Made by a program: the position numbers and the translations under genes
Shown: positions 25,143-34,259 of the stretch, piece after piece
Position numbering within the stretch: the first letter of the stretch is position 1
How the letters are laid out: the number at the start of each line of letters is the position of its first letter
Source: Maricaulis sp947259345
GTDB lineage: Bacteria > Pseudomonadota > Alphaproteobacteria > Caulobacterales > Maricaulaceae
Reading direction: 5' to 3'
Assembly (NCBI GenBank): GCA_965217205.1
Contig: OZ244254.1
Location: 3,286,001 to 3,350,000 of the forward strand
Length of the DNA: 64,000 bases
The notes under the pieces: model-generated
Databases searched by the model: none
What the model was told of the DNA's origin: nothing
Seen by the model: the letters and a program-made list of their open reading frames with translations, nothing else

Positions 25143-27308
25143 TTGACCGTCACCTCGCCCTATCGTGTGTCCATCCTCTTTCCGCTGCCACTGCCGGAAG
25201 CCTTCGACTATCTTGTGCCGGCCGAGATGGAGCTGCAGCCGGGTGACCATGTGCGGGCCCCCTTGGGCAAGCGTTCGGCGCGCGGCGTTGTCTGGGCCGT
25301 GAAGCCGGGACAGGGCGACCGCGCGTTAAAGACCGTCGAAGCGCCGGTCGGCGGGGCCCCCCTTCCGCCGGGCATCCGTCAGTTTGTCGACTGGCTGGCA
25401 CGATATCTGGTCCAGCCGCCGGGTATCGTTCTTCGCTCTGTGCTCCGGTCCAGCGAAGCGCTCAAGCCTTCGCCAACGGAGACGGTTTTTCAACGCGGAA
25501 CCGGCGAGCCGGACCGCATGACCGGCGCCCGCGAGCGTGTCCTCGATGCGATCGCGGTTCTCGGCGAGGCCAGTGCCGCAGAGCTGGCCCGAGAAGCCGG
25601 AGTCACCGCCTCCGTGGTAAAAGGCCTGGCCAGGGCGGGCGCGCTGACCGAGTTGATCCGCCTCGTCGATCCGCCATTCGAACGCCCGGATCCGGAGGGT
25701 GAGGGGCTTACCTTGACCCCGATGCAGACCGAGGCAGCCGGCGTGCTTCGTCGGCTGGTGCAAGCCGGGGGTTTTCAGGCCGCTTTGCTCGACGGGGTAA
25801 CCGGGTCCGGCAAGACGGAGGTATATTTCGAGGCTATCGCCGAATTGCTGCGCCGGGAACCCGATGCGCAGATTCTCATCATGCTGCCGGAAATCGCGCT
25901 GACCGAAGCAGTGCTCTCGCGCTTCAAGGCGCGCTTTGGCGCAGAACCCGCGCTCTGGCATTCCGGGGCCGCTCCAAAAGCTCGCCGCCGCACCTGGCGA
26001 GAGGTGGCAGAGGGGCGCGCACGCATCGTGGTCGGCGCGCGTTCGGCGCTTTTTCTGCCGTTTCCGGCCCTGCGCATGATTGTCGTCGATGAGGAGCATG
26101 ACCCGACCTACAAGCAGGATGAAGGATTGCCCTATCAGGGGCGCGATCTTGCGGTGGTGAGGGCAAAGATCGAGGGCGCAAATGTCATCCTGGCGTCGGC
26201 CACGCCGTCATTGGAAAGTCTTTCGAACGCCCAGGCGGGTCGCTACGTCCATGTCCGCTTGGCAGCCCGTCCCGGTACGGCAATCCTGCCGGCGGTCGAC
26301 ACAATCGATTTGCGAGAACACCCGGCCGAGAAAGGTCGCTGGATGTCGCCCCCGATGATCGAGGCGGTGCGTGAAACTTTGGAGCGAGGCGAGCAGTCAC
26401 TGCTCTACCTCAATCGACGCGGTTATGCGCCTTTGGTCCTTTGTCGCGCCTGCGGGCATCGCATGGTCTCGCCGGACACGCAGTCCTATCTCGTCGAGCA
26501 CCGCTATACCGGGCGTCTGGTTTGCCACGTCACCGGCTTCTCCATGGCCAAGCCCAAACGCTGCCCAAGCTGCGACGCCGAGGACAGTCTGACCTCAATC
26601 GGGCCGGGCGTGGAGCGTGTCGCCGAGGAGGCGCGGCTGACCTTTCCCGACGCGCGCGTCGAGATCTATTCGTCGGACAGTCGCTCCGGGGCCGAAATCG
26701 TCGCAGCGATGGAACAGGGTGAAATCGACATTCTCGTCGGCACTCAGATTGCCGCAAAAGGTCACAACTTTCCGTGCCTGACCCTGGTCGGTGTGATCGA
26801 TGCCGATCTCGGTCTGGCCGGCGGTGATCCGCGGGCGGGCGAACGCACTTTCCAGACACTGGTCCAGGTCGCCGGGCGCGCCGGTCGCGCAGACCGTCCG
26901 GGACGAGCGCTTCTGCAGACACACCAGCCTGAGCATGATGCCATCCAGGCCCTGATCGCCGGTGACCGGGATGCCTTTCTCGACATGGAATTCATGGTTC
27001 GCGAATCACTCGGCCTTCCGCCTTTCGGCCGCTTGGCGGCGATCGGTTTCATGTCGATGAATCCCGAGCAGGTCGACCGTGTTGCCAATGACTATGCTGC
27101 CAAAGCCCCCAACTCCGAAGGCGTGGAGATATGGGGGCCCGCCGAGCCGCCGCGCGCGATGGTTCGCGGCTGGCATCGACGCCGCATCCTCGTGCGCGCC
27201 GACAAGGAAATCGACATCTCCGCCTATCTTCGGGCTTGGTCGCAGCGCGTGAAGACACCGCCGTCTGTCAGGGTTTCAATCGACGTCGAACCCTATAGTT
27301 TCATCTGA
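25143..27308 (+). CDS. priA: Primosomal replication-restart helicase PriA
   Basis: 3'-to-5' DNA helicase that reloads the replisome at stalled forks. 721 residues, TTG start. N-terminal DNA-binding domain, Walker A DGVTGSGKTEVYF (about residue 218), DEEH box VVDEEHDPTYKQDEG, then the zinc region and helicase C-domain (GTQIAAKGHNFP). In the zinc region the outer pair CRAC and CPSC is kept, but the inner site is altered: the usual C-P-x-C reads SPDT and the usual C-H-x-C reads CHVT, so three of its four cysteines are gone. Divergent from the DUF484-xerC pair. Confidence 0.96.
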   Translation: MTVTSPYRVSILFPLPLPEAFDYLVPAEMELQPGDHVRAPLGKRSARGVVWAVKPGQGDRALKTVEAPVGGAPLPPGIRQFVDWLARYLVQPPGIVLRSVLRSSEALKPSPTETVFQRGTGEPDRMTGARERVLDAIAVLGEASAAELAREAGVTASVVKGLARAGALTELIRLVDPPFERPDPEGEGLTLTPMQTEAAGVLRRLVQAGGFQAALLDGVTGSGKTEVYFEAIAELLRREPDAQILIMLPEIALTEAVLSRFKARFGAEPALWHSGAAPKARRRTWREVAEGRARIVVGARSALFLPFPALRMIVVDEEHDPTYKQDEGLPYQGRDLAVVRAKIEGANVILASATPSLESLSNAQAGRYVHVRLAARPGTAILPAVDTIDLREHPAEKGRWMSPPMIEAVRETLERGEQSLLYLNRRGYAPLVLCRACGHRMVSPDTQSYLVEHRYTGRLVCHVTGFSMAKPKRCPSCDAEDSLTSIGPGVERVAEEARLTFPDARVEIYSSDSRSGAEIVAAMEQGEIDILVGTQIAAKGHNFPCLTLVGVIDADLGLAGGDPRAGERTFQTLVQVAGRAGRADRPGRALLQTHQPEHDAIQALIAGDRDAFLDMEFMVRESLGLPPFGRLAAIGFMSMNPEQVDRVANDYAAKAPNSEGVEIWGPAEPPRAMVRGWHRRRILVRADKEIDISAYLRAWSQRVKTPPSVRVSIDVEPYSFI

Positions 27309-27370
27309 CCATCGCGCCGCGCCTCCCGACCTTGAGGTCCGGCTTTTCCCAAGCCGACGGATGACACATC

Positions 27371-28099
27371 ATGCTGGACCTGCTCGCATCTCCAGAAATC
27401 TGGCTGTCTCTCGCGACGCTGACCTTTCTGGAAATCGTCCTTGGCATCGACAATGTGATCTTCGTGGCCCTGATGGCATCGCGCCTGAAGGAAGAGGAGC
27501 GCGCCAGGGCGCGAGCGCTCGGTCTTGGGATGGCTCTGGTCTTCCGTGTCGTCATGTTGTTTGGACTGGTGTGGATCACGAAGCTGGAAACCGAGCTCTT
27601 CGAGGTCTTCGAGCATGGCTATTCCTGGCGTGACCTGATCCTCATTGCCGGCGGGCTTTTCCTGCTCGGCAAGGGAACGTTGGAAATCCATCACGCGGTT
27701 GAAGGGCCCAGCCAACACGCGGGCAACCCGGTTCATGCGGCGTTCGCGACGGTTGTCGCCCAGATCGTGGTGATTGATGTCGTTTTCTCGCTCGATTCGG
27801 TCATCACAGCGGTTGGCATGACGGATGAAGTGCCAATCATGATCGCTGCCGTGGTTATTGCGATGGGGGTCATGCTGTTGGCCGCCACCACAGTCGCCAC
27901 CTTCATCGAACGCCACCCCACGACGAAAATGCTGGCCCTGTCCTTCCTGCTCCTGGTCGGCGTCGCACTCGTCGCCGACGGGTTGGGCTTCCACATTCCG
28001 CGCGGCTACCTCTACTTTGCGATAGCCTTCTCGCTGCTGGTCGAAACACTGAATATTTTCGCGAGGCGGTCCCGGACCAAGGGTGATCCGGACGCCTGA
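27371..28099 (+). CDS. TerC/YkoY-family integral membrane protein
   Basis: 242-residue polytopic membrane protein. The signature acidic membrane motifs are visible: LTFLEIVLGIDNVIFVALM near the N-terminus and VVIDVVFSLDSVITAVGM in the middle, whose aspartates are proposed to bind metal. TerC-type proteins are implicated in manganese export and metalation of exported proteins, or tellurite resistance. It sits alone between priA and atpH, 62 bases after priA. Confidence 0.92.
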   Translation: MLDLLASPEIWLSLATLTFLEIVLGIDNVIFVALMASRLKEEERARARALGLGMALVFRVVMLFGLVWITKLETELFEVFEHGYSWRDLILIAGGLFLLGKGTLEIHHAVEGPSQHAGNPVHAAFATVVAQIVVIDVVFSLDSVITAVGMTDEVPIMIAAVVIAMGVMLLAATTVATFIERHPTTKMLALSFLLLVGVALVADGLGFHIPRGYLYFAIAFSLLVETLNIFARRSRTKGDPDA

Positions 28100-28336
28100 G
28101 GGACCCGGGCTGGGTAGCTGGGTCTCGATTTGTGTCCCAGTAGATTGCGTCCGTACGCTGAATCCCCCGGTGTGAGTGGCTTGCTGCCTGCTCCCCCCTG
28201 TGCTATCGCAGCGCCGAACCTCAGGGGCTTGCAGTGCAACACGATGAGTCCTGTTTTTTATGTCGTTGATAATCAAGCGTTTATGCCGATCCCGGCAAGT
28301 TTATGAGCGCTGATCCAGCTAGAGAGTGACGTCACG
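28100..28336 (+). promoter_or_regulatory. Intergenic region carrying the F1-ATPase operon promoter
   Basis: 237 bases between the TerC-type gene and atpH with no ORF of interest. It must contain the atp promoter; the AT-rich part near 28250-28300 (TTTTTTATGTCGTTGATAATC) is the likeliest place, but I do not see a clear consensus pair. Confidence 0.35.
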
Positions 28337-28897
28337 GTGAAGACCGGCGAAGACGCCATGACAGCCAACGCCGCGGGCCGCTATGCGACCGCGTTGTTCG
28401 AGCTGGCGAAATCCGAAGGTGCAGCGGATGCTGTGGAGGCTGATCTTTCGGCCTTTCAAGCCATGCTTGGCGAGTCCGCCGAGCTGCGCGGGGCGCTCGC
28501 CTCGCCGCTGCATACCGCCGAGGTCAAGGCTGGCATTCTCGCCGCTCTGGCCAAAAAGGCCGAGTTTAACGCAATGACAGGCAATGCCTTTGGTGTCGCC
28601 GCCCGCAACGGCCGCGCCGGCCAGCTCGGCCAGGTCGCGCGCATCTTTGCCGCGCTGGCAGCTGCGGACCGCGGCATTGTCACGGCGGATGTGCAGACGG
28701 CCGCTGCGTTGACAAAGAAACAGACCGAGGCCCTCGCGGCTTCGCTGAAAAGTGCCTTCGGGCGCGAAATCGAGGTCCGTACGGAAGTGCGGCCTGAATT
28801 GATGGGCGGACTGATCGTGAAGGTCGGCTCCCGCATGTTCGACTCCTCCCTCCGCACCAAGCTGGATGGGATGAAGACCGCGATGAAAGAGGCCTAG
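28337..28897 (+). CDS. atpH: ATP synthase F1 subunit delta
   Basis: Peripheral-stalk subunit joining F1 to the b subunits. 186 residues; the family pattern RYATALFELAKSEG at the N-terminus and the C-terminal block VRTEVRPELMGGLIVKVG are typical of OSCP/delta. Starts either at GTG 28337 or ATG 28358; the GTG is used. First gene of the cluster and four bases ahead of atpA. F0 genes are not adjacent, as usual in alphaproteobacteria. Confidence 0.95.
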   Translation: MKTGEDAMTANAAGRYATALFELAKSEGAADAVEADLSAFQAMLGESAELRGALASPLHTAEVKAGILAALAKKAEFNAMTGNAFGVAARNGRAGQLGQVARIFAALAAADRGIVTADVQTAAALTKKQTEALAASLKSAFGREIEVRTEVRPELMGGLIVKVGSRMFDSSLRTKLDGMKTAMKEA

Positions 28898-28901
28898 GTC
28901 C

Positions 28902-30434
28902 ATGGACATCCGTGCCGCAGAAATCTCTGCGATCCTCAAGGATCAAATCAAGAATTACGGTACCGAAGCGAAGGTTTCGGACGTCGGTAGCGTTCTGTCC
29001 GTTGGTGACGGTATTGCCCGCGTCTACGGCCTCGACGAGGTGAAGGCCGGTGAACTCGTCGAGTTCCCGGGCGGCATCAAGGGCATGGCCCTGAACCTGG
29101 AACGCGACAATGTGGGTTGCGTGATCTTCGGTGATGACCGCGGCATCAAGGAAGGTGACACGGTCAAGCGTCTTGGCTCGATCGTTGACACGTCCGTCGG
29201 CAAGGGCCTGCTGGGCCGTGTCGTTGATGGTCTCGGTGAGCCGATCGATGGCAAGGGCCCGCTCAAGGACGTTGCCGAGCGTCGCCGCGTTGACGTCAAG
29301 GCGCCGGGCATCATCCCGCGTAAATCGGTGCACGAGCCGATGGCAACGGGCATCAAGGCCATTGACGCCATGATCCCGGTTGGTCGTGGTCAGCGTGAGT
29401 TGATTATTGGTGACCGCCAGACCGGCAAGACCGCGATTGCGCTGGACACCATCCTCAACCAGAAAGCCATCAACGAAGGCGATGATGAGAGCGCCAAGCT
29501 CTACTGCATCTATGTCGCTGTCGGCCAGAAGCGCTCCACGGTCGCCCAGATCGTGAAGACGCTCGAGGAAAATGGCGCGCTGGATTACACAATCATCGTT
29601 GCCGCGACCGCTTCTGACCCGGCGCCGATGCAGTTCCTCGCACCGTTCACCGCTTGTGCGATGGCTGAATACTTCCGCGATAACGGCATGCACGCGCTGA
29701 TCGTCTATGATGATCTGTCCAAGCAGGCCGTGGCCTATCGCCAGATGTCCCTGCTTCTGCGTCGCCCGCCGGGCCGCGAAGCCTATCCGGGTGACGTTTT
29801 CTATCTCCACTCCCGCCTGCTCGAGCGCGCCGCGAAGCTGAATGAAGCCAATGGTTCCGGTTCCATGACGGCTCTGCCGATCATCGAAACCCAGGCGAAC
29901 GACGTGTCGGCCTACATTCCGACCAATGTGATCTCGATCACCGACGGTCAGATCTTCCTGGAAACAGACCTCTTCTATCAGGGCATCCGTCCCGCCGTGA
30001 ATGTCGGCCTGTCCGTGTCGCGGGTTGGCTCTGCTGCCCAGACCAAGGCGATGAAGCAGGTTGCCGGCAAGATGAAGGGCGAACTGGCCCAGTATCGCGA
30101 GATGGCGGCCTTTGCCCAGTTCGGTTCCGATCTCGACGCGGCAACGCAGAAACTGCTGAACCGCGGTCAGCGCCTGACCGAGCTCCTCAAGCAGCCGCAA
30201 TTCTCGCCGCTGTCGATGGAAGAGCAGGTCTGCGTGATCTATGCGGGTACGCGTGGCTATCTCGACAAGCTTCCGACGTCTGATGTTCAGCGCTACGAAG
30301 CGGACCTGCTGCGTCACCTGCACAGCGAGCACGATGCGCTGCTGACGTCGATCCGCAACGAAAAGAAGCTGACCGACGACAGCGAAAGCAAGCTGAAGGC
30401 GGCGCTCGACAAGTTCACCGAACATTTCGCGTGA
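28902..30434 (+). CDS. atpA: ATP synthase F1 subunit alpha
   Basis: 510-residue nucleotide-binding, largely regulatory subunit of F1. Walker A GDRQTGKTAIALD (about residue 170), the alpha/beta signature PAVNVGLSVSRVGSAAQ and the alpha-specific ALIVYDDLSKQAVAYRQMS are visible. Full length and typical. Positioned between atpH (4-base gap) and atpG (33-base gap), with AGGAGAG before atpG. Confidence 0.98.
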   Translation: MDIRAAEISAILKDQIKNYGTEAKVSDVGSVLSVGDGIARVYGLDEVKAGELVEFPGGIKGMALNLERDNVGCVIFGDDRGIKEGDTVKRLGSIVDTSVGKGLLGRVVDGLGEPIDGKGPLKDVAERRRVDVKAPGIIPRKSVHEPMATGIKAIDAMIPVGRGQRELIIGDRQTGKTAIALDTILNQKAINEGDDESAKLYCIYVAVGQKRSTVAQIVKTLEENGALDYTIIVAATASDPAPMQFLAPFTACAMAEYFRDNGMHALIVYDDLSKQAVAYRQMSLLLRRPPGREAYPGDVFYLHSRLLERAAKLNEANGSGSMTALPIIETQANDVSAYIPTNVISITDGQIFLETDLFYQGIRPAVNVGLSVSRVGSAAQTKAMKQVAGKMKGELAQYREMAAFAQFGSDLDAATQKLLNRGQRLTELLKQPQFSPLSMEEQVCVIYAGTRGYLDKLPTSDVQRYEADLLRHLHSEHDALLTSIRNEKKLTDDSESKLKAALDKFTEHFA

Positions 30435-30467
30435 GCCTGATCGAGTTTAACCGCTGAGGAGAGCCTG

Positions 30468-31355
30468 ATGGCGAGCCTTAAGGACCTTAAAAACCGGATC
30501 GGAAGCGTCAAGTCGACGCAGAAGATCACGAAGGCGATGCAGATGGTCGCCGCTGCGAAACTGCGCCGTGCGCAAGACGCTGCGGAAGCCGCGCGCCCCT
30601 ATGCCGAGCGCATGGCGGCCGTGATGGCTAATCTGTCCACTGCAATGTCGGGAACGCCGGGGGCCTCGCCGCTCCTGGTTGGAACCGGAAAATCCGACAG
30701 CTATCTGCTGGTCGTCATGACTGCGGATCGTGGCCTGTGTGGTGGCTTCAACACGAATATCGTGAAGAAGGCCCGCGAACGCATCACCGCGCTCAGGGCC
30801 GAGGGCAAGGACGTCAAAGTTATCTGCGTTGGCAAAAAGGGCGCTGACCAGCTCAAGCGCAATTTCGCCTCGCTGATCGTCGACAAGATGGAGTTGTCCG
30901 GCGAGAAAACGATCTCCGGCGCCACTGCGGCCCGGATCGGCGACAAGATCCGTCACATGTTCGACAATGGCGAGTTCGATGTTTGCGAGCTTGTCTCTGC
31001 CCAATTTGTCTCGGTGATCTCCCAGAAGCCACGCGCCAAAGTCCTCATCCCGGCGATCGATGCTATTGATGAAGGTGTTGAGCGCCCCGACCTGGGTGGC
31101 GCCATCTATGAAGCCGAGCCGGATGAGGAAACCATCCTCAACGTGCTGCTGCCGCGTTATGCCGACACGGTTATTCTGTCTGCCCTGCTGGAGAATGTTG
31201 CCGGCGAGATGGGTGCGAAGATGGCCGCGATGGACAATGCCACGCGCAATGCCGGCGAGCTGATCGACAAACTCAACCTTGTTTATAACCGAACCCGCCA
31301 GGCGCAGATCACAACGGAGTTGACTGAAATCATCTCCGGCGCCGAGGCCCTCTAG
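30468..31355 (+). CDS. atpG: ATP synthase F1 subunit gamma
   Basis: Central rotor shaft of F1, 295 residues. N-terminal coiled-coil segment SLKDLKNRIGSVKSTQKITK and KAMQMVAAAKLRRAQ, the TADRGLCGGFN block, and the C-terminal helix with MAAMDNATRNAGELIDKLNL are all diagnostic. Typical length for the subunit. Confidence 0.98.
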   Translation: MASLKDLKNRIGSVKSTQKITKAMQMVAAAKLRRAQDAAEAARPYAERMAAVMANLSTAMSGTPGASPLLVGTGKSDSYLLVVMTADRGLCGGFNTNIVKKARERITALRAEGKDVKVICVGKKGADQLKRNFASLIVDKMELSGEKTISGATAARIGDKIRHMFDNGEFDVCELVSAQFVSVISQKPRAKVLIPAIDAIDEGVERPDLGGAIYEAEPDEETILNVLLPRYADTVILSALLENVAGEMGAKMAAMDNATRNAGELIDKLNLVYNRTRQAQITTELTEIISGAEAL

Positions 31356-31374
31356 GCGAGAGGAAAGACCCGCT

Positions 31375-32814
31375 ATGAGCACTCTTAAAGGCCGCATTGT
31401 CCAAGTTACGGGCGCTGTTGTTGACGTTGAATTCGAAGGCGGTCTGCCGGACATCCTCAACGCCATTGAAACCACTAATGACGGCAAGAAGCTCGTCCTC
31501 GAGGTTGCTCAGCACCTCGGCGAGAACACTGTCCGTTCGATCGCCATGGACGCGACCGAGGGTCTGCAGCGCGGCACGGAAGTGACCGACACTGGCAGCC
31601 CGATCATGGTTCCGGTTGGTCCGGGTACGCTCGGCCGCATCATGAATGTGACCGGTGAAGCCATCGACGAGGCGGGCGATGTTCCGCACACAATGAAGTC
31701 GCCGATCCACCGTGCTGCCCCGTCCTTCGACGAGCAGGCCACGGAAGCCGAAATCCTGCCGACCGGCATCAAGGTCGTCGACCTGCTCTGCCCCTACGCC
31801 AAGGGCGGCAAGATCGGCCTGTTCGGCGGCGCTGGCGTTGGCAAGACGGTTCTCATCCAGGAATTGATCAACAACATCGCCAAGCTGTTTGGTGGTTACT
31901 CGGTCTTCGCCGGTGTTGGCGAGCGGACCCGTGAAGGTAACGACCTGTACTGGGAAATGATCGAATCCGGCGTGAACAAGGACCCGAAAGAGCATGATGG
32001 CTCGACTGAAGGTTCGCGTTGCGCCCTGGTCTTCGGCCAGATGAACGAGCCTCCGGGCGCGCGTGCCCGCGTCGCCCTGTCCGGTCTCGCCCAAGCGGAA
32101 TATTTCCGCGATGAAGAGGGCAAGGACGTTCTCTTCTTCGTCGACAATATCTTCCGCTTTACGCAGGCCGGTTCCGAGCTTTCCGCCCTTCTGGGCCGCA
32201 TCCCGTCCGCCGTGGGCTACCAGCCGACGCTGGCCACCGACATGGGGGCCCTGCAGGAGCGAATCACCTCGACCACCAAGGGTTCGATCACCTCGGTCCA
32301 GGCTGTTTACGTCCCGGCCGATGACATGACCGACCCGGCTCCGGCCACCACCTTCGCCCACCTCGACGCGACCACGGTTCTCAATCGTGCGATCTCGGAA
32401 AAGGGCATCTACCCGGCTGTTGACCCGCTCGACTCCACCTCGCGTATCCTCGAGCCGCGCATCGTCGGTGAAGAGCACTATCAGACGGCCCGCCAGGTTC
32501 AGGAAATCCTCCAGCGCTACAAGGCCCTGCAGGACATCATCGCGATCCTGGGCATGGATGAGCTGTCCGAAGAAGACAAACTGACCGTGGCCCGCGCCCG
32601 CAAGGTCGAGCGCTTCCTGTCGCAGCCGTTTGACGTGGCCGAAATCTTCACCGGCTTCCCGGGCATCCAGGTGCCGGTTGCCGACACAGTGAAGGGCTTC
32701 AAGGCTATCTGTGACGGTGAGTATGACCACCTGCCGGAAGCCGCGTTCTACATGGTTGGCACCATCGAAGACGCTGTGAAGAAGGCCGAGAAACTGGCTG
32801 CCGAGGCGGCGTAG
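31375..32814 (+). CDS. atpD: ATP synthase F1 subunit beta
   Basis: Catalytic subunit, 479 residues. Walker A GGAGVGKTVLIQEL (about residues 153-166), catalytic Glu in GERTREGNDLY, Walker B VLFFVDNIFRF and the signature PAVDPLDSTSRIL. Full length. An intrinsic terminator follows 26 bases after the stop, so part of the transcripts should end here before the extra gene and atpC. Confidence 0.98.
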   Translation: MSTLKGRIVQVTGAVVDVEFEGGLPDILNAIETTNDGKKLVLEVAQHLGENTVRSIAMDATEGLQRGTEVTDTGSPIMVPVGPGTLGRIMNVTGEAIDEAGDVPHTMKSPIHRAAPSFDEQATEAEILPTGIKVVDLLCPYAKGGKIGLFGGAGVGKTVLIQELINNIAKLFGGYSVFAGVGERTREGNDLYWEMIESGVNKDPKEHDGSTEGSRCALVFGQMNEPPGARARVALSGLAQAEYFRDEEGKDVLFFVDNIFRFTQAGSELSALLGRIPSAVGYQPTLATDMGALQERITSTTKGSITSVQAVYVPADDMTDPAPATTFAHLDATTVLNRAISEKGIYPAVDPLDSTSRILEPRIVGEEHYQTARQVQEILQRYKALQDIIAILGMDELSEEDKLTVARARKVERFLSQPFDVAEIFTGFPGIQVPVADTVKGFKAICDGEYDHLPEAAFYMVGTIEDAVKKAEKLAAEAA

Positions 32815-32840
32815 GCTTCTCCGCACGCCTGATCGAGACA

Positions 32841-32874
32841 AAGGCCGGTTCCTCGTGAGCCGGCCTTTTCTTTT
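32841..32874 (+). terminator. Intrinsic terminator after atpD
   Basis: AAGGCCGG (32841-32848) pairs with CCGGCCTT (32860-32867) across an 11-base loop and is followed by TTCTTTT. A strong terminator placed inside what is normally a continuous atp operon. Confidence 0.85.
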
Positions 32875-32921
32875 GCCAGTCTCTCGGTCACTCTGGAGCC
32901 GTTCGAGTTGGGGGATTCACA

Positions 32922-33701
32922 ATGCTTGTCGCGATTGCAGCCTTGGTGCTGAGCCATACCGCCTCGCCGCCCCCGCCCCCAAATCCAGCGCCTGACATCG
33001 CGCAGGGCGAGTTCGATGGTTATTCCGGCCCGGATCTCTGGGATGCGTGGCTGAGTGCGGTTCGACTTCGCGCGATCACAACACGCGCAGATGCCTTCGA
33101 GGCGCTCGGCGCGCCGGATGGATGGCGCATCTACCGGGCCGGGCCGAGTTTCGAGCGTAATACCGGCTGGTGGACGGAGTATTTTCAGGCTGGCTATGTC
33201 CGTTCCTGCCCCAATACAGACGCAAGCTGCGAATGGATTTTCCGGTCCGCGGGCCTGCAACAGAACGCGCAAATCTATGCTGATATGGCGGAAACCCATT
33301 TTGACGGAGCGAGGCTGGCTGCAGCGCTCCGTGCGAATGGAATTCCGCCATCGGACCGCGCCGGACTTGAGGGTCATCGATTCGAAGCAGACGCCTCTCT
33401 TGACGATTTGATTGCATCCAGCCTTCGGCTGCGGCAGGTGCGTGAAGCTGATTGCCCCGCTGTCGGCGAGTGGCAAGCCGCGCTGGCTGACTTGCAGCCC
33501 CTGCCCCTTGCCGGTGAGCGCGATGATGCCCGCGGCCCCGTGCTGCCCCCGATTCCGATCCATATCCGCTACACACTCGATATTCCCATGAAGGCGTTCG
33601 GCGGTGCCAATGTGAACGTCCGGATAGAGGATTCCCGCAATCCGCAAATATCGGCGCTCTGGCAGACCATTACCGCTGGCGTGCAGGCCTGTGACGGCTA
33701 G
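32922..33701 (+). CDS. Predicted exported protein of unknown function between atpD and atpC
   Basis: 259 residues. Short hydrophobic N-terminus (MLVAIAALVLSHTAS) resembling a signal peptide, a proline run, then a soluble domain with four cysteines (SCPNTDASCEWIF, then EADCPAVGE, final VQACDG), consistent with an exported protein. No family recognised. It lies after the atpD terminator and 101 bases before atpC, an unusual insertion in the cluster. The start codon follows a GGGGATTCACA stretch. Confidence 0.75.
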   Translation: MLVAIAALVLSHTASPPPPPNPAPDIAQGEFDGYSGPDLWDAWLSAVRLRAITTRADAFEALGAPDGWRIYRAGPSFERNTGWWTEYFQAGYVRSCPNTDASCEWIFRSAGLQQNAQIYADMAETHFDGARLAAALRANGIPPSDRAGLEGHRFEADASLDDLIASSLRLRQVREADCPAVGEWQAALADLQPLPLAGERDDARGPVLPPIPIHIRYTLDIPMKAFGGANVNVRIEDSRNPQISALWQTITAGVQACDG

Positions 33702-33802
33702 GTGCTGCTCGCGCGTTGAGCCCGATGAGGCCCTGTGATCTAGGGGGTCCACAAGCTGCGGAATACCTGCTAGACGGACGCGGAATATCGAAGGGCTTAC
33801 TC

Positions 33803-34204
33803 ATGGCTGACAAACTCCATTTTGATCTCGTCTCTCCCGAGCGCCGCCTGTTCGCGGGCAATGTCGACCAGGTGGTGGTGCCGGGCGAAGAGGGTGATTT
33901 CGGTGTCCTGCCGAACCACGCGCCATTCATGTCCGTCATCCGTCCCGGTGCAATTACGGTCATTGATGGCGGTTCGGAAACCCGGACTTTCATTCATGGC
34001 GGTTTTGCCGAGGTGACACCGGCTGGTCTGACCATCCTCGCCGAGGAAGCGATTGCCGTCGCTGATATCGACACTGAGAAGCTTTCCCAAGACCTCTCCG
34101 ACGCGCGCGAAGACGTAACCGCCGCCAAGGACGACGAAGAGCGCGAACAGGCGGCTGCGCTTGTTGCCAAGTATGAAGCCATGCAGGCGGTTGTCGCGCA
34201 CTAG
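33803..34204 (+). CDS. atpC: ATP synthase F1 subunit epsilon
   Basis: 133 residues. Beta-sandwich domain with LHFDLVSPERRLFAGNVDQV and GDFGVLPNHAPFMSVIRPG, then a C-terminal helical region. It couples the gamma shaft to the c-ring and can inhibit hydrolysis. The ATG giving MADKLHFD is used; an in-frame upstream extension starting at 33716 is not conserved. Separated from atpD by a terminator and an extra gene, so it may need its own promoter. Confidence 0.96.
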   Translation: MADKLHFDLVSPERRLFAGNVDQVVVPGEEGDFGVLPNHAPFMSVIRPGAITVIDGGSETRTFIHGGFAEVTPAGLTILAEEAIAVADIDTEKLSQDLSDAREDVTAAKDDEEREQAAALVAKYEAMQAVVAH

Positions 34205-34233
34205 CGTTGACAGGCTTATGGCTGGTCGATCCG

Positions 34234-34259
34234 GGCCGCTCCGTCAGGGGCGGCCTTTT
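34234..34259 (+). terminator. Intrinsic terminator after atpC
   Basis: GGCCGC (34234-34239) pairs with GCGGCC (34250-34255), followed by TTTT. The convergent AraC-type gene ends inside this hairpin (stop at 34244-34246). Confidence 0.8.

Noticed and set aside
27293..28276. 327-codon minus-strand frame opposite the TerC-type gene
   Set aside because: Hydrophilic, Gln/Asp/His-rich antisense of a membrane protein; the plus-strand TerC motifs are unequivocal.
28680..30425. 581-codon open frame on the minus strand opposite atpA
   Set aside because: It is the antisense shadow of atpA, produced by high GC codon usage; the plus strand has every diagnostic ATP synthase motif and the minus product has no recognisable domain.
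31330..32841. 503-codon minus-strand frame opposite atpD
   Set aside because: Shadow of atpD; composition is antisense-like and it spans gene borders and the atpD terminator region.
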